From Omnitrophica WOR_2 bacterium GWA2_47_8 (lineage in GTDB: Bacteria > Omnitrophota > Gorgyraeia > Zapsychrales > GWA2-47-8): a DNA stretch of 8,610 nucleotides. Below the pieces are notes generated by a model that ran no database searches, was not told the DNA's origin, and saw only the letters and a list, made by a program, of their open reading frames with translations. Within the stretch, counting starts at the first letter, position 1. Every line of letters begins with the position of its first letter. Below are positions 1-4,388 of the stretch, one piece after another. Made by a program: the position numbers and the translations under genes. Location: NCBI GenBank assembly GCA_001805375.1, contig MHFY01000030.1:7315-15924 (forward strand), read 5' to 3'.

Positions 1-235
1 TCTCTGAAATGAAGGTTTGGTATTTGACACCTAGCTTTTTGGCTTTTTGCTTAAGGCTTTGCAAGTCGCCGTTGTTGATGCGGATGTTTAAAACCGCATC
101 TTTTTGCTTGGCTTTGTAATTGGCTATGGCCTCTGCGACCAGCTTGAAATCTTCCGGGCTGGCCCTTTTGTATTCACCCCTTCCGATTGCGTCTTCGATC
201 TCTTGTTCATATTTGGTCAGTTTAATTTTTCTCAT
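1..235 (-). CDS. CopG-like/BrnA-type antitoxin (partial, 3' end beyond window)
   Basis: Seventy-eight codons are visible from the ATG at 235 and the frame is still open at the window edge. The N-terminus is charged and helical (starts MRKIKLTKYEQEIEDAIGRG). It is followed near residues 48-77 by a ribbon-helix-helix-like segment (LNIRINNGDLQSLKQKAKKL, then GVKYQTFISE), the pattern of CopG/BrnA antitoxins that dimerise on operator DNA. The start is supported by a strong Shine-Dalgarno GGGAGGA (247-241) five to six bases upstream and by the ATGA overlap with the preceding toxin stop. Known for the family: the antitoxin neutralises its toxin by direct binding and represses the shared promoter. 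The C-terminal, toxin-facing end is not visible here. Family assignment is by sequence pattern only. Confidence 0.8.
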   Translation of the reverse strand, partial: MRKIKLTKYEQEIEDAIGRGEYKRASPEDFKLVAEAIANYKAKQKDAVLNIRINNGDLQSLKQKAKKLGVKYQTFISE

Positions 236-489
236 AAATTTCCTCCCAGATAAATTTTTGTATATTTGCGGCTAGGATAAAGTGTTTTTAGAAACAGCCC
301 CTTTTCAATTTTAATACATGGAATTGCCCAGATGTAGTTTTGGTATTCATACAGCATGATCAGCTGGCCTTCGCGCGTGGGGTGATCAATAAGGTTCACA
401 AAACGCGCTGTCACCAGTTTGTCAAACGAAACTCCGCGTGTTAATTTAAGTCTTTTGTTCTTCAACTCGTCCCAGAAGAATTCCGGCAT
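232..489 (-). CDS. BrnT-family (DUF497-like) toxin
   Basis: An 85-residue protein beginning MPEFFWDELKNKRLKLTRGV and containing SFDKLVTARFVNLIDHP, a short beta-rich middle and FLKTLYPSRKYTKIYL near the end. This matches the F-W-D-xx-K-N ... G-V-S-F ... PSRK layout of BrnT-type toxins, which adopt a RelE-like fold and act as ribonucleases on mRNA. It is the first gene of the pair, as in brnTA loci, and its TGA overlaps the antitoxin ATG (ATGA, 232-235), giving translational coupling. No strong Shine-Dalgarno precedes the ATG at 489, consistent with weak toxin translation relative to the antitoxin. Compared with many homologues the middle loop (between LIDHP and IMLYEY) is short. Catalytic residues cannot be assigned from sequence alone. 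It is probably intact; activity is inferred. Confidence 0.78.
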   Translation of the reverse strand: MPEFFWDELKNKRLKLTRGVSFDKLVTARFVNLIDHPTREGQLIMLYEYQNYIWAIPCIKIEKGLFLKTLYPSRKYTKIYLGGNL

Positions 490-519
490 AATTTACCATT
501 CCGGGGAAGCAGGGGATAT

Positions 520-540
520 GTATATACAAAGAGTATATAC
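520..540. promoter_or_regulatory. Putative toxin-antitoxin operator: two GTATATAC palindromes
   Basis: GTATATAC occurs at 520-527 and again at 533-540, separated by AAAGA. Each copy is a perfect 8-bp palindrome. The centre-to-centre distance of 13 bp puts the two sites a little over one helical turn apart, as expected for two ribbon-helix-helix dimers. The right-hand copy overlaps the -10 box of the minus-strand promoter feeding the toxin gene, so bound antitoxin would block transcription. The sequence is direct observation; the operator role is inferred from family autoregulation. Confidence 0.55.
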
Positions 541-560
541 GTTTTTTGCTTGTTTGGCAA
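532..560 (-). promoter_or_regulatory. sigma70-like promoter of the toxin-antitoxin operon
   Basis: On the minus strand TTGCCA (560-555, five of six matches to TTGACA) is followed by a 17-bp spacer and TATACT (537-532, five of six matches to TATAAT). Transcription would begin near 525, about 36 bases before the toxin ATG at 489. The -10 hexamer lies across a GTATATAC palindrome, which supports autoregulation. Confidence 0.6.
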
Positions 561-617
561 GGGGAAATTCCGATCTTGCCTTCGGTAAGATCGCCCCAGG
601 AGCGCGAGCTCCGCGGG
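561..617. repeat. Two adjacent stem-loops in the HEPN/toxin intergenic region
   Basis: Stem one pairs CGATCTTGCC (571-580) with GGTAAGATCG (584-593) across a TTC loop, with one G-T pair. It is extended by GGGG (561-564) pairing with CCCC (594-597) around a one-sided bulge. Stem two is GGAGC (599-603) with GCTCC (608-612), closed by a GCGA tetraloop and possibly extended by CCC/GGG. No T-run follows on either strand, so these are not typical intrinsic terminators. They could be a palindromic repeat element or a structured 3' UTR of the thi/HEPN transcript. Confidence 0.45.
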
Positions 618-659
618 ATTACTACAAAAATAACCTGAAGTTCTAACGCGGGTCCCCGT

Positions 660-679
660 CTCGCTGAGGCTCGCCGAGG
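660..679. repeat. Short GC-rich tandem repeat (2 x 10 bp)
   Basis: CTCGCTGAGG (660-669) is followed directly by CTCGCCGAGG (670-679), with one difference. It lies in GC-rich DNA just downstream of the HEPN gene stop and contrasts with the AT-rich coding region next to it. It may be part of a small palindromic element with flanking GTC/GAC sequences. No function can be assigned. Confidence 0.35.
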
Positions 680-695
680 CGGACTGCCGCTCGAA

Positions 696-1343
696 TTATG
701 ATAAGTTTTTTAGGATGAATTCTTCGGTAAAAGCAATTAAACTTTGAATTTCTGGCTTTTCGATTTTTTCCCATTGGGCATGGAAGGCCTTATTGCGAGT
801 CTGAATATAAGAAGAAACGACACTAGCTTGGGGGCCTTTTATTAGGCCTTTTCCTTTTAGAGCGTTAATAACGTCGGACATTTCTTTATCTTCCACGTCT
901 AAACCGTTCAAGATTGCAAATTTTTTTAATGCGTCTTCGATGGCAGCGGAGGCAAGGACAGCAGCAACATCTTTAAATCCTTGAGACATGCTATTTTTTG
1001 CGAGGACTAAGAAGTCGGCAACTACATTACCAATGGCTGCCCTCTCAATGCTTTGAATTAGACCATTTTCTATAGCATTTTTTATTGCTAATAGGTTCCC
1101 AAGCAGCAAACTTCTAAAATTGCTTCGTACATAATCACTGCCAGGGTTCACGTCAAACTTTGTTTTTTTATTTTCTAATAATGTCGTTATCCGGACATTT
1201 TCTTTTCCATATAAATTCTCTAATATTGTTAGTGAAGAATGACAGACCTCTTCGAGATTCACATTAGGACAATCCGCCGGTATTTTCTTTATAAGAATAT
1301 CTATGTGTTTTAAATAATCCTTTGGTTGACTATTAGAATTCAT
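696..1343 (-). CDS. HEPN-domain protein, putative RNase, coupled to thiH
   Basis: A 215-residue protein. Residues 1-95 are a poorly characterised helical region (SLTILENLYGKENVRITTLL). Residues about 100-212 form a HEPN-like all-helical domain with FKDVAAVLASAAIEDALKKF (124-142) and the signature RNKAFH (Arg183, Asn184, His188), which fits the R-N-x-x-x-H motif of HEPN ribonucleases. The start at 1343 is chosen because GGAGAAGG (1358-1351) lies seven bases upstream. A longer reading from 1409 would run inside thiH and lose this site. The ATG follows the thiH TAA by one base, so the gene is probably translated by reinitiation as the last member of the thi operon. It looks more AT-rich than thiH, suggesting later acquisition. 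HEPN proteins occur in toxin-antitoxin, abortive infection and RNA-processing systems; no MNT nucleotidyltransferase partner is visible. Target and role are unknown. Confidence 0.75.
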   Translation of the reverse strand: MNSNSQPKDYLKHIDILIKKIPADCPNVNLEEVCHSSLTILENLYGKENVRITTLLENKKTKFDVNPGSDYVRSNFRSLLLGNLLAIKNAIENGLIQSIERAAIGNVVADFLVLAKNSMSQGFKDVAAVLASAAIEDALKKFAILNGLDVEDKEMSDVINALKGKGLIKGPQASVVSSYIQTRNKAFHAQWEKIEKPEIQSLIAFTEEFILKNLS

Positions 1344-1344
1344 T

Positions 1345-2349
1345 TTAAATCCTTCTCCAATCCGTAAACACCGGATCAAACTTCTTGCCCTTGAGCATTT
1401 TAACCACATCGCTCACCGAGCGGTGGTCGGAGACGTCGAACTGCGGGTCCTGGGCTTCTTCGTCGATCAGGGTATAACCGCCGACGGATGTGTTGCTTCC
1501 GGCGGACATGCGGGTGATGCCTAATTCCAGAATATGATCGCGCAGGCGCGGCTCTTCGCGCGTTGAGAGATTGATACCCACCCGGGGAAATAATTTTCTG
1601 GTCATACAAATTATTTTCACGAACGTAACATCATCCACGTCACATCGCGCAAACTGCTTGCCCTTTATTTCCCGCATCCTTGGAAAAGAAACGCTGTATT
1701 CCGTTCCTGGATAATTCTTTTCCATAAATCTTAAATGTTCATACAGCGATAAAAGGTCCTGCGCCAGATCTGCACTTAATCCTAACAGAACTCCTATTGA
1801 GATCGTTCTGATCCCGCCTTCGGCCGCGCGCTGCGGCGTTCCGTAACGGAAATCAAAGTTAGCCTTTGTCCCTGAGATATGCACCTCACTGTAACGCTTG
1901 CGGTCATAGGTTTCCTGGTACACGGTTATCCCATCGACACCGGTTTCGAACAGTTCTTTATATTCGGCTGTCTCCATCGGATGGACTTCCAGGCTGATGC
2001 TGGGAAAATAATTCTTGGCCACTTCGACCGCTTCTTTTAAAAAGGAAAGAGGCGTGACGTTATAGGATTCACCGGTGAGCAATAAAATATTTTCAATGCC
2101 CTGGCCGGCCACAAATTGCATCTCCCGGTCCATCTGCTCCGCGGTTAATTTAAAACGTTTGATGCGGTTGTGGCTGTGAAATCCGCAGTACGTGCAGTAA
2201 CTGCTGCAGAAATTCGATAAATAAAGAGGGGCGTAAAGCGAGATCGTCCGGCCGAAATATTGACGGGTCAGTTTGGCGGATTCTTGAGCTAACTGTTCAA
2301 TAAAGCGGGGGTCGTTGTTGGAAAGCGTGGAAAGGACCTCATTTTTCAT
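1345..2349 (-). CDS. thiH: 2-iminoacetate synthase ThiH (radical SAM, thiazole synthesis)
   Basis: ThiH cleaves tyrosine to 2-iminoacetate (dehydroglycine) and p-cresol using a 4Fe-4S cluster and AdoMet; ThiG then uses the iminoacetate. The 334-residue protein carries the cluster motif C48-x3-C52-x2-C55 in PLYLSNFCSSYCTYCGF, followed by NRIKRFKL, LLLTGE, VYQETY, YSVSFPR and LSTREEPRLRD, all characteristic of ThiH. It is about 40 residues shorter than the E. coli enzyme, missing the N-terminal helical extension before FIEQLAQ. An in-frame TAA (2364-2362) lies five codons before the ATG at 2349, so no longer start is possible. The C-terminus also stops soon after the conserved DW. The gene overlaps thiG by 11 bp and its stop is one base from the HEPN start. 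The fold core appears complete and it should be active. Confidence 0.93.
   Translation of the reverse strand: MKNEVLSTLSNNDPRFIEQLAQESAKLTRQYFGRTISLYAPLYLSNFCSSYCTYCGFHSHNRIKRFKLTAEQMDREMQFVAGQGIENILLLTGESYNVTPLSFLKEAVEVAKNYFPSISLEVHPMETAEYKELFETGVDGITVYQETYDRKRYSEVHISGTKANFDFRYGTPQRAAEGGIRTISIGVLLGLSADLAQDLLSLYEHLRFMEKNYPGTEYSVSFPRMREIKGKQFARCDVDDVTFVKIICMTRKLFPRVGINLSTREEPRLRDHILELGITRMSAGSNTSVGGYTLIDEEAQDPQFDVSDHRSVSDVVKMLKGKKFDPVFTDWRRI
1351..1358 (-). promoter_or_regulatory. Ribosome binding site of the HEPN gene, inside thiH
   Basis: GGAGAAGG on the minus strand lies within the codons for the last residues of ThiH (Trp-Arg-Arg-Ile) and seven bases before the HEPN ATG at 1343. It decides the start of that gene against an in-frame upstream start at 1409. 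Confidence 0.7.
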
Positions 2350-3136
2350 ATAAAAATCCCGTTAAGGGAGAAGAAGGATCAGCTATATTTTTTTGTTTAG
2401 GTAAACGGCTTAAATAGCCCAATCGTCCGGCCTGGACCGCTAACGAAAAGGCCTTGGCTAAAGAAGCGGGATTCTCGGCGGTGGCAACCGCGGTGTTGGC
2501 CAAGACCGCATCCGCGCCGATCTCCATGGCTTCGGCCGCCTGCGACGGCGCGCCGATGCCGGCGTCAACGATGATGGGCAGGTCAATTTCATTAATTAAC
2601 ACTTTAATAAATTCTTTGGCCTTCAGGCCTTGATTGCTGCCGATGAAAGAACCTAAAGGCATGACCGCGGCCGCGCCGATCTTCACAAGTTCGCGGGCGA
2701 TGTAAAGGTCAGGAGAGATATAGGGAAGGACGATAAATCCTTCCTTGACCAATGTTTCGGTCGCTTTGACAGTTTCGGCGTTATCAGGCAAAAGATATTT
2801 TGAATCATTGATGACTTCGATCTTGATCCAATTGCCGCAGCCGGATTCACGCGCCAGATGCGCGATGCGGATGGCTTCTTTGGCATTGCGCGCGCCGGAG
2901 GTGTTGGTCATGAGGGTAATGTCTTTGGGGATGTATTCTAATATATTCTCTTCGTGGCGTTCCAGATCGATGCGGCGCAGGGCAACGGTGACGATCTGCG
3001 TGCCGCAGGCTTCGATCGTGTCAGCCAGGTCCTGTTTGCTTTTAAATTTCCCCGTCCCTAATAAAAAGCGGTTAGTAAAGGACTTGCCTGCGATGACCAA
3101 AGGTGAATCATAAATAATGGATTGGTCTATTTTCAT
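2339..3136 (-). CDS. thiG: Thiazole synthase ThiG
   Basis: ThiG is a TIM-barrel enzyme that condenses 1-deoxyxylulose 5-phosphate, 2-iminoacetate and the ThiS thiocarboxylate into the thiazole phosphate of thiamine. From the ATG at 3136 it has 265 residues: FTNRFLLGTGKF near 20-31, the ALRRID strand, TNTSGARNAKEAIRIA, the Schiff-base lysine Lys105 in NWIKIEVI, VMPLGSFIGSNQGL (158-171) and IIVDAGIGAPSQAAEAMEIG (188-207). The usual GAPIGS loop reads GSFIGS, a mild variation. The start is uncertain. A GTG at 3187 is in frame but would translate the intergenic repeat, so MKIDQS was preferred, although no clear Shine-Dalgarno precedes it. It lies between thiS (69-bp gap) and thiH (11-bp overlap). 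Confidence 0.93.
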   Translation of the reverse strand: MKIDQSIIYDSPLVIAGKSFTNRFLLGTGKFKSKQDLADTIEACGTQIVTVALRRIDLERHEENILEYIPKDITLMTNTSGARNAKEAIRIAHLARESGCGNWIKIEVINDSKYLLPDNAETVKATETLVKEGFIVLPYISPDLYIARELVKIGAAAVMPLGSFIGSNQGLKAKEFIKVLINEIDLPIIVDAGIGAPSQAAEAMEIGADAVLANTAVATAENPASLAKAFSLAVQAGRLGYLSRLPKQKNIADPSSPLTGFLYEK

Positions 3137-3141
3137 ATTAT

Positions 3142-3188
3142 GTGAAACGTCGTTCGTGAAGCGTCGTTCGTGCGCTTCACGCTTCACG
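3142..3188. repeat. Tandem and inverted GTGAARCG repeats between thiS and thiG
   Basis: A 14-bp unit GTGAARCGTCGTTC is repeated in tandem (3142-3155 and 3156-3169) and followed by inverted copies CGCTTCAC (3173-3180) and GCTTCACG (3181-3188). CGTGAAGCG (3155-3163) pairs perfectly with CGCTTCACG (3173-3181) over a 9-nt loop, so the thiS-thiG mRNA can fold here just before the thiG start. It could be an mRNA stabilising or translation-tuning hairpin, or a dispersed palindromic repeat. The sequence is certain; the function is inferred. Confidence 0.6.
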
Positions 3189-3205
3189 TTTGACGCGCGG
3201 CGTTT

Positions 3206-3406
3206 TTACCCTCCCCCTACGATATTAACCAGTTCGATCGTGTCTCCGTCGCTGATAGTGCGCTTGTCCCATTCCTGGCGTTTGATGATCGAGCCGTTGA
3301 CCTCGGCAATAACATGGTTTTTGCCTTTGCAGGTCTCCGTGATGAGGTTGTTCAGGCTCGTGGCGCTGTTAAATTTTTTTTGCTGGCCGTTTAAAGTCAC
3401 ATTCAT
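3206..3406 (-). CDS. thiS: Sulfur carrier protein ThiS
   Basis: A 66-residue beta-grasp protein of ubiquitin-like type. MNVTLNGQQKKF opens the first hairpin, VIAEVNGSIIKRQEW is the conserved middle, and SDGDTIELVNIVGGG ends in the C-terminal glycines that are adenylated and thiocarboxylated before sulfur delivery to ThiG. The length is typical. The start is supported by AAGAGGT (3419-3413) about seven to eight bases upstream of the ATG. It is the first gene of the thi operon. The activating adenylyltransferase ThiF is not encoded in this window and must lie elsewhere or be replaced by a MoeB-like enzyme. Confidence 0.93.
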   Translation of the reverse strand: MNVTLNGQQKKFNSATSLNNLITETCKGKNHVIAEVNGSIIKRQEWDKRTISDGDTIELVNIVGGG

Positions 3407-3443
3407 GGATTTTACCTCTTGATAATTCTAAAAGACATCTAAA

Positions 3444-3472
3444 ATATTAGGGCAAATCGACTTAAATTGCAA
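3444..3472 (-). promoter_or_regulatory. Candidate promoter of the thi operon
   Basis: On the minus strand TTGCAA (3472-3467) and TAATAT (3449-3444) are separated by 17 bp, each with four of six consensus matches. The region up to the thiS start is AT-rich and only about 35 bases long after the -10 box, leaving no room for a TPP riboswitch. This is weak evidence from consensus matching. Confidence 0.3.
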
Positions 3473-3488
3473 ATGAAAAGACCCATTG

Positions 3489-3562
3489 AGCTTTCAGTTG
3501 TCAGTCCTCAGTCCCAATCTTCTCTAATAAGTAAGGATGATTGGGACTGATGGCTGATAGCT
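3489..3562. repeat. Long imperfect palindrome between thiS and speD
   Basis: TCAGTCCCAATC (3508-3519) is perfectly complementary to GATTGGGACTGA (3539-3550). The outer arm AGCTTTCAG (3489-3497) matches CTGATAGCT (3554-3562) with one mismatch. The left arm carries an extra 7-nt TCAGTCC (3501-3507), which looks like a local tandem duplication. The central spacer is 19 nt. No T-run follows on either strand, so it is not an ordinary terminator. The repeated TCAGT/ATCAGC wording suggests a dispersed palindromic repeat family. Confidence 0.6.
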
Positions 3563-3603
3563 ATTAAATAATCGAAATTTATCTAGCTTTCACAAAATAT
3601 TTA

Positions 3604-3632
3604 TTGTATAAAAATAAATATTAATCTATACT
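3604..3632 (+). promoter_or_regulatory. Candidate promoter of the speD-like gene
   Basis: TTGTAT (3604-3609, three of six matches) and TATACT (3627-3632, five of six matches) are separated by 17 bp within strongly AT-rich DNA. Transcription would start near 3639, giving a leader of about 60 nt. Confidence 0.4.
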
Positions 3633-3700
3633 TTATTACTAATGTGTACGAAATTTTTAGGGAGTTAGATTTTTATTAAAACCTTTAAAAGTGAGATAAG

Positions 3701-4189
3701 ATGACAAAAATGAAAGCGGCATCGAATCAGGTATTTGGGTATCAAATGTTGCTCGATCTGTATGACTGCAAGCCGGGCGCATGCGATGATCTGACGTTGT
3801 GTTATGATTTTTTGGATAAGATCGTGGCTGAATTGGGCATGGAAAAACAGTCCCCGCCGAGCATTTTCCGCAGCGATGAGATCCGTTTTCCTGATAAGGC
3901 CGGATTATCCGGCTGGGCTCCGCTGATCGAGAGTTCCATCGTTATCCACACCTTAACGCCGAAAAATTACATTTCCGTCGACGTTTATTGCTGCAAATAT
4001 TTTGACCCAAAGAAGGCCAGGGCCGTTTGTGAAAGATATTTCGCGCCCAAAAGGATCGATGAGCAGTTCATTGAGCGCGGGATCGATTATTATAAATCCG
4101 ATTCCAATTATCAGACCTTGACGGTCAAAAAAGGTTCTAAACCAGAGGTAGTGGCAAAAAAAGAGCACGACCTGGTCAGCGTTAAATAA
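3701..4189 (+). CDS. speD: SpeD-family pyruvoyl-dependent decarboxylase, atypical active site
   Basis: The family enzyme makes decarboxylated AdoMet for spermidine synthesis after self-cleavage at a Glu-Ser bond that creates the pyruvoyl group. This 162-residue protein has the N-terminal strand MLLDLYDC (16-23), the conserved FLDKIVAELGM (37-47), SGWAPLIESSIVIHT (70-84) and ISVDVYCCKYFDP (91-103). Ser78 aligns with the cleaved serine, His83 with the processing histidine (+5) and Cys98 with the catalytic cysteine (+20), so self-processing is plausible. Two typical features differ: the usual ESH reads ESS, and HTWPE reads HTLTP, losing the glutamate reported to contact the ribose of AdoMet. The C-terminal tail (about 130-162) is lysine-rich. 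Some SpeD homologues are known to have become ornithine or arginine decarboxylases, so the substrate is uncertain. No spermidine synthase gene lies beside it. Start at MTKM; only a weak Shine-Dalgarno precedes it. Confidence 0.82.
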   Translation: MTKMKAASNQVFGYQMLLDLYDCKPGACDDLTLCYDFLDKIVAELGMEKQSPPSIFRSDEIRFPDKAGLSGWAPLIESSIVIHTLTPKNYISVDVYCCKYFDPKKARAVCERYFAPKRIDEQFIERGIDYYKSDSNYQTLTVKKGSKPEVVAKKEHDLVSVK

Positions 4190-4225
4190 TGAGAAGAAGG
4201 TAAAACCCGACGCCTGAATAAATAT

Positions 4226-4264
4226 GGGGGATTTCCAAGAAACTGGAAATCCCCCAGTTTTTTT
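4226..4264 (+). terminator. Intrinsic terminator after the speD-like gene
   Basis: GGGGGATTTCCA (4226-4237) and TGGAAATCCCCC (4244-4255) form a perfect 12-bp stem with an AGAAAC loop, followed by AG and seven T residues (4258-4264). It ends the speD-like transcript 37 bp after its stop and separates it from leuS. On the other strand there is no matching T-run. Confidence 0.92.
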
Positions 4265-4295
4265 ATATAATAAAGCAAAGTTCAAAGGTAAAACC

Positions 4296-4378
4296 TAAAG
4301 CGTAAAAGTGAAGTTCAAGCTAAAAAGCAAAACCATTCCAGGGATTCTAAAGATTAAACTTTTAAATTTTACGCTTTA
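4296..4378. repeat. 12-bp inverted repeat in the leuS leader
   Basis: TAAAGCGTAAAA (4296-4307) and TTTTACGCTTTA (4367-4378) are perfect inverted copies, 59 nt apart. The right arm ends ten bases before the leuS ATG. The DNA between and around them is rich in AAGTTCAA and GTGAAG words, also seen as AAGTTCAA at two places (4278-4285 area and 4311-4318). No clear leuS Shine-Dalgarno is visible, so pairing could affect ribosome access. It could equally be a dispersed repeat. Confidence 0.5.
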
Positions 4379-4388
4379 ACTTTCTATT

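Noticed and set aside
419..646. Plus-strand 75-residue open frame
   Set aside because: It overlaps the start of the toxin gene on the other strand, runs through the palindromic intergenic region and has no family-like sequence.
1344..1409. Longer start for the HEPN gene at 1409
   Set aside because: The extra 22 residues come from an alternative frame of thiH, and a strong Shine-Dalgarno places the start at 1343.
3137..3187. 17-residue N-terminal extension of ThiG from a GTG at 3187
   Set aside because: It would translate the tandem/inverted repeat cluster, and ThiG homologues begin near MKIDQS; no ribosome binding site supports the GTG.
3142..3188. CRISPR-like array
   Set aside because: The units are 14 bp with no unique spacers and no cas genes; this is a short tandem plus inverted repeat.
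3407..3700. TPP (thi-box) riboswitch upstream of thiS
   Set aside because: I looked for the CUGAGA and ACC-rich conserved parts on the minus strand and found none; the leader after the candidate promoter is also too short.
4190..4388. T-box or tRNA-like leader for leuS
   Set aside because: No T-box core sequence or tRNA-like fold is visible; the only clear structure is the terminator belonging to the upstream gene and the 12-bp inverted repeat.
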